A stretch of DNA of 53,124 nt, from assembly GCA_009775365.1 (NCBI GenBank), contig VSPM01000012.1:1-53124 (forward strand), written 5' to 3'. The stretch comes from Muribaculaceae bacterium. GTDB lineage: Bacteria > Bacteroidota > Bacteroidia > Bacteroidales > Muribaculaceae. Shown piece by piece: positions 50,051-53,124 of this stretch. A program made the position numbers and the translations under genes. Positions within the stretch are counted from its first letter, which is position 1, and each line of letters begins with the position of its first letter. The notes below the pieces were generated by a model. It saw nothing but the letters and a program-made list of their open reading frames with translations, did not search any database and was not told the origin of the DNA.

Positions 50051-50460
50051 TTTGAAGACTTGGCGATGAATTCGGAGTAATTGAGGATGTAGTCATCGGG
50101 GTTGTATGGGGTCGACGCCAGAATAAAGGCAAGCGAATTGGTGGAGAAGTTTGTGAGAGTGCGCCAATATCCTGCCGGGAGCAACAATCCGTAATATGAC
50201 CTGTTAAGGCTGTATGTGGTCTGTTTCAGGCCATTGTCTACCACGACATCAAAACTGCCGGAAAGAGCTATTATAAACTCATAGTTCTCATGATAGGCGT
50301 GCCCTTCGCGAGCCTCCCCTCCGGGCACATCATATATCCAGTATGCACGTTTGATGGTGAAGGGAATCTCTTTCGATTGCTCGACCACCGATAGGTTTCC
50401 ACGGTGGTCGAGAAATCGAGGGAGGTCTATGATGCACGGCTCATTCGGCTTGTTCATCAT
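50047..50460 (-). CDS. FdtA/QdtA-like cupin with altered histidine motif, first copy
   Basis: A 137-residue paralogue of the next gene: YWIYDVPGGEAREGHAYHEN in place of the normal GGHAH: His54 is kept but the second active-site histidine is Tyr56. RSYYGLLLPAGYWRTLTNFS and FILASTPYNPDDYILNYSEF complete the fold. It may catalyse a related isomerisation (such as epimer-specific FdtA versus QdtA outcomes), be a heterodimer partner for the second copy, or be inactive. The start is one of two adjacent ATGs (50460, 50457), which overlap the end of the gamma-carbonic anhydrase-like gene by about 20 nt. Confidence 0.85.
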   Translation of the reverse strand: MMNKPNEPCIIDLPRFLDHRGNLSVVEQSKEIPFTIKRAYWIYDVPGGEAREGHAYHENYEFIIALSGSFDVVVDNGLKQTTYSLNRSYYGLLLPAGYWRTLTNFSTNSLAFILASTPYNPDDYILNYSEFIAKSSK

Positions 50461-50965
50461 ACCATTTTGAATACATGAGATAGTTCCTGGCTATCTTCTC
50501 ATTCATTTCTTTTGCTTTTTCTGGCTCTACCATCTTTACGAATTTGGCCGGAGTTCCCGCCCATAATTCGTGGGGGCCGATTTTTGTGCGGCTCAGAACC
50601 ACAGAGCCGGCAGCCACTATGGCGCCTTCTCCCACTTCGGCGTCGTCCATCACCACGGCACCCATTCCGATAAGAGCATAGTCGCGTATTTTTGCGCCGT
50701 GAATCACCACATTGTGGCCTATTGACACATCGTCGCCGATTTCAATTGTAGATTTCTGATATAGGGTGTGCAGCACGCTGCCGTCTTGCACGTTGACCCT
50801 GTTGCCTATGCGGATGGAATTTACATCGCCTCTGAGCACGGTTGAGAACCATATGCTGCATTCGTCGCCCATGATTACGTCGCCTATCACTACAGCATTG
50901 TCGGCAAGAAAGCAGTCTTTGCCGATTACGGGTGTGAATCCTCTGAGTGGTTTTATAATTGCCAT
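50441..50965 (-). CDS. Gamma-carbonic anhydrase-like hexapeptide-repeat protein (YrdA/PaaY type)
   Basis: A 174-residue left-handed beta-helix trimer. Hexapeptide repeats run from about 10 to 145, and the three zinc-ligand histidines of gamma-class carbonic anhydrases are present: His66 in GSVLHTLYQ, His84 and His89 in SIGHNVVIHGAKI. The end ELWAGTPAKFVKMVEPEKAKE is the usual C-terminal helix. E. coli YrdA-like relatives lack clear physiological roles. The gene overlaps the first FdtA-like gene by 20 nt, so it is the first gene of the sugar operon, but is probably a housekeeping enzyme and not the FdtC-type acetyltransferase. Confidence 0.88.
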   Translation of the reverse strand: MAIIKPLRGFTPVIGKDCFLADNAVVIGDVIMGDECSIWFSTVLRGDVNSIRIGNRVNVQDGSVLHTLYQKSTIEIGDDVSIGHNVVIHGAKIRDYALIGMGAVVMDDAEVGEGAIVAAGSVVLSRTKIGPHELWAGTPAKFVKMVEPEKAKEMNEKIARNYLMYSKWYDEQAE

Positions 50966-51039
50966 TTTGTTGTGTTGTATGTTTTTAAGTGCCGAAAAAA
51001 TGTCGGCCTGTCAAAGTGCCGGATATGTATTGCTATACG

Positions 51040-51080
51040 CCATTATGAGTGTGCCGGCTGAACGGCGACACTCATAATGG
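51040..51080 (-). terminator. Hairpin after the aminopeptidase P gene
   Basis: CCATTATGAGTGT (51040-51052) pairs with ACACTCATAATGG (51068-51080), plus an inner GCCG/CGGC pair with one bulged G. It lies between the M24 peptidase stop and the gamma-carbonic anhydrase-like gene. No U-run follows, so it may act with Rho or only protect the 3' end. Confidence 0.65.
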
Positions 51081-51091
51081 ATTGCGTGATT

Positions 51092-52888
51092 TTACTTGCT
51101 GATATGCCTGGTCTTTTCTTCCAGCCACTTAGCCTCTTCTCCCGATAGGAGAGGGGTGAGGCGCGAGCGCACCATGTCGTGGTAGCTGTTTACCCATTCA
51201 ATCTCTTCGTCGGTCATCATGGATGTGTCGAACAGATTGACGTCAAAAGGGAAGAGAGTCATGGTGTCGAACCGGAAGAACTTGCCGAACTCTGTGGTTT
51301 TCCACTCTTCTGTGACAATAAGATTCTCGCATCTTATGCCATATTTCCCTTCCAGATATAGGCCCGGCTCATTGCTTGTGATCATTCCCGGCTCCAGCGG
51401 GGTGGGATTTTCGTTTAGGCGTATGCTTTGCGGCCCTTCATGGCAGTTTATGAAGAACCCTACGCCGTGGCCTGTGCCATGATAATATGCTTTGCCGTCG
51501 TTCCAGAGATATTGGCGTGCAAGCACATCGAGCTGCGCTCCGCGAGTGCCTTCAGGGAATTTAATCATAGCCAGCGCAATGTGCCCTTTCATGACGAGGG
51601 TGAAGTCATGGCGTTGCTCCGGAGTGGGGTCGCCCAGGGCTACTGTCCGGGTGATGTCGGTGGTGCCGTAGGTATACTGGCCGCCTGAGTCTACGAGGAG
51701 AATGCCGTTGCCTGATATTGTTGCGTCTGTTTCCTCGGTGGCTTCGTAGTGCACGATTGCTCCATGTCCGTTCCATCCGATAATTGGCGCGAAACTTTCG
51801 TCTACACACGACTTGTCGGCCAGGCGGAGGTCGCGGAGTGTTTTCCCGAGTCCGACCTCGGTGAGTTCCCCTTTCGGAAATTCTTTCTCCACGTGCATGA
51901 AGAATCTTGTGAGGGCCACGCCGTCTTTTTCCATGGCGGTGGCGAGGTTTTTGAGCATGGTGGAATTCTTCACGCTTTTTAGCCTTGCAAGGCGCGAGCC
52001 GCCGAACACAGGTGTGCAGGCCACATTGTCATAAAGGCCGCGTGACGTTTTTGCCGGGTCAAGGAGCAGGCGTGTTTCCTTCGGGAGCTGTCTTACGAAG
52101 TCAATCACCTTGTCGTAGTCTTCCACCTCGATGCTATATTTTTTCAGATGCTCAGCCACTTCGTCCGTTATTTTTTCGCGGTCGATGAAAAGCACCTTGC
52201 GGGAGGGGTTTATATATAGATAAGCCACGAATATAGGAGAGAACGCAATGTCGCCGGCAGTGCGCAGGTTGGTGGCCCATGCTATGTCGTCGAGGGCAGA
52301 GAGGAGCGCGGCATTTGCGAACTCGTTTTTCACTTCTGCCATCAGTCTTTCCATTTTAGAGTTGACGGTCTCTCCCACGATTTTTTCATCGTGTATGAAT
52401 AATTTGTTCTTGGGGCGTTCCGGACGTTCGGGATATATATAGTCGAACTGCGGGAAATTGTCGTTGAATTTTATGTCGTTGTCCGCCAGTTCTTGCTGCA
52501 TTCTCTGTGTGTAAGAGATGGAGAATGTCATTCCGTCGATGCCGACGGTCTGTCCTGCCTTCATGTTTTCTGTGAGCCAGTCGATCAGGTCAACAGCGTC
52601 GGGGCCATCCTCCTTCATCATGGAGAATCCTGTGCCTTTCAACTGTTCTTCGGCTTGTATGAAATATCGAGAGTCAGTCCAGCAAAGAGCTTTGTCTGCA
52701 GTCACCACTGCAGTGCCGTTGGTGCCGTTTCCGCTCCAGAACCCTGTGAGCCATTCGCGTCCTCTCCAATGGTGTGGGGGGAGTTCCGACTGGTGGGGGT
52801 CCGTGCCGGAAATGACCGTTGCGTCGATTCCGTGTTCGCTCATGGCCTTGCGCAGGCGCGCGAGATATTCAAGGTTTTTCTTTTCCAT
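51092..52888 (-). CDS. Aminopeptidase P family protein (M24, Xaa-Pro aminopeptidase)
   Basis: A cytoplasmic metallopeptidase that removes an N-terminal residue preceding proline. 598 residues and three-domain layout like eukaryotic XPNPEP1: two creatinase-like N domains (about 1-300; PHHWRGREWLTGFWSG, ALCWTDSRYFIQAEEQLKG) and the pita-bread catalytic domain. Metal ligands are all visible: Asp near 401 (LLVDSGGQY), Asp near 412 (GTTDITRTV), His near 484 (GTGHGVGFFINCHEGP), Glu near 516 (TSNEPGLYLEGKYGIRCENL) and Glu near 530. No signal peptide. A weak promoter match (TAACTTTA, minus strand 52920-52927) lies 31 nt upstream of the ATG. Confidence 0.95.
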   Translation of the reverse strand: MEKKNLEYLARLRKAMSEHGIDATVISGTDPHQSELPPHHWRGREWLTGFWSGNGTNGTAVVTADKALCWTDSRYFIQAEEQLKGTGFSMMKEDGPDAVDLIDWLTENMKAGQTVGIDGMTFSISYTQRMQQELADNDIKFNDNFPQFDYIYPERPERPKNKLFIHDEKIVGETVNSKMERLMAEVKNEFANAALLSALDDIAWATNLRTAGDIAFSPIFVAYLYINPSRKVLFIDREKITDEVAEHLKKYSIEVEDYDKVIDFVRQLPKETRLLLDPAKTSRGLYDNVACTPVFGGSRLARLKSVKNSTMLKNLATAMEKDGVALTRFFMHVEKEFPKGELTEVGLGKTLRDLRLADKSCVDESFAPIIGWNGHGAIVHYEATEETDATISGNGILLVDSGGQYTYGTTDITRTVALGDPTPEQRHDFTLVMKGHIALAMIKFPEGTRGAQLDVLARQYLWNDGKAYYHGTGHGVGFFINCHEGPQSIRLNENPTPLEPGMITSNEPGLYLEGKYGIRCENLIVTEEWKTTEFGKFFRFDTMTLFPFDVNLFDTSMMTDEEIEWVNSYHDMVRSRLTPLLSGEEAKWLEEKTRHISK

Positions 52889-53095
52889 GTCAAAATGGGT
52901 TATGATGTTTTTGTAGTTGTAAAGTTAATGAATAATGTGAAAGTAACCAAGAATGCTCTCTTTAAATTGGTGTAAAAGGTGTAAAAATTATTTTGAAACA
53001 TGATGAATCACTGTTTATAGGGCAAAAAATTGGTCAGATTCGCGCTATTTTTCACGGCTCTTTCATTTAAGCACAAAATAACGACAAAAGCCCCC

Positions 53096-53122
53096 TTACC
53101 CGATTCAGTACGAATCGGGTAA
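53096..53122. terminator. Hairpin at the right window edge
   Basis: TTACCCGATTC (53096-53106) pairs with GAATCGGGTAA (53112-53122) over a 5-nt loop. It probably ends a gene lying to the right; the flank needed to judge direction is cut off. Confidence 0.6.
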
Positions 53123-53124
53123 AT

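Noticed and set aside
53096..53122. Terminal inverted repeat of an insertion sequence at the right edge
   Set aside because: It is a self-contained 11-bp hairpin with a 5-nt loop, and no matching copy or transposase is present; it looks like a terminator.
1..53124. CRISPR arrays, prophage, riboswitches or rRNA genes
   Set aside because: No regularly spaced direct repeats, phage structural genes, conserved riboswitch cores or rRNA sequences were seen; the only RNA gene found is tRNA-Leu.

Overview
The window looks like chromosomal DNA of a Bacteroidales bacterium, most likely of the Muribaculaceae/Bacteroidaceae side of the order (inference from gene content, not from a marker-gene search). 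The reasons are: -7 promoter elements of the Bacteroidetes type TAnnTTTG, often with TTTG about 19-20 nt upstream; A-rich instead of Shine-Dalgarno leaders; and gene sets typical of the order (uppS-bamA-ompH-ompH-murI; rpsU-xerC-hpf; GldE next to a phosphopantetheinyl transferase; secreted proteins with type IX secretion (T9SS)-like tails). Almost all of it is ordinary, tightly packed core genome.

Layout. 1-1870: 5' part of a UPF1-like SF1 helicase leaving the window on the left. 2178-3665: FadL-family outer membrane protein and tRNA-Leu(TAA), convergent around a perfect palindrome. 3821-4153: small conserved protein. 12323 down to 4188 (minus): an envelope operon, DUF6242 lipoprotein, DUF6089 protein, UppS, BamA, two OmpH/Skp chaperones and glutamate racemase MurI with an added TPR tail. 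18482 down to 12478 (minus): two rhomboid proteases, a membrane-anchored EEP phosphatase/nuclease, an M3 oligopeptidase, then RibD. 18632-24453 (plus): GH3 glucosidase lipoprotein, HU, ArgS, Bax-inhibitor-1-like protein, and a possible 38-residue membrane protein. 33279 down to 24949 (minus): Cys-less TlpA-like lipoprotein, porin, SUI1, AddA-like helicase-nuclease, GldE-like protein, PPTase. 33398-35791: PNPase.

The accessory-looking part is 37.1-47.4 kb. An AT-rich gingipain-type (C25) peptidase is translationally coupled to a BspA-like leucine-rich-repeat protein; both end in T9SS-type tails. After a core stretch (mltG, hpf, xerC, rpsU) comes a three-gene operon of small exported proteins: two are built from five copies of a recurrent beta-rich module and the third is little more than a short N-terminal module plus a T9SS-like tail. 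This operon is the best candidate for something undescribed. The right end (50965 down to 47524) carries a gamma-carbonic anhydrase-like protein and a 3-amino-sugar cassette (two FdtA-like cupins, FemAB-like acyltransferase, DegT aminotransferase), then aminopeptidase P.

How they work together: the left half builds the cell envelope (undecaprenyl phosphate, D-Glu, OMP assembly), the centre holds translation and RNA/DNA maintenance genes, and the right half makes secreted or surface proteins and an amino sugar that may decorate the surface. No CRISPR array, prophage, insertion sequence or complete T9SS machinery was seen. All family assignments come from reading motifs, not from a database search.
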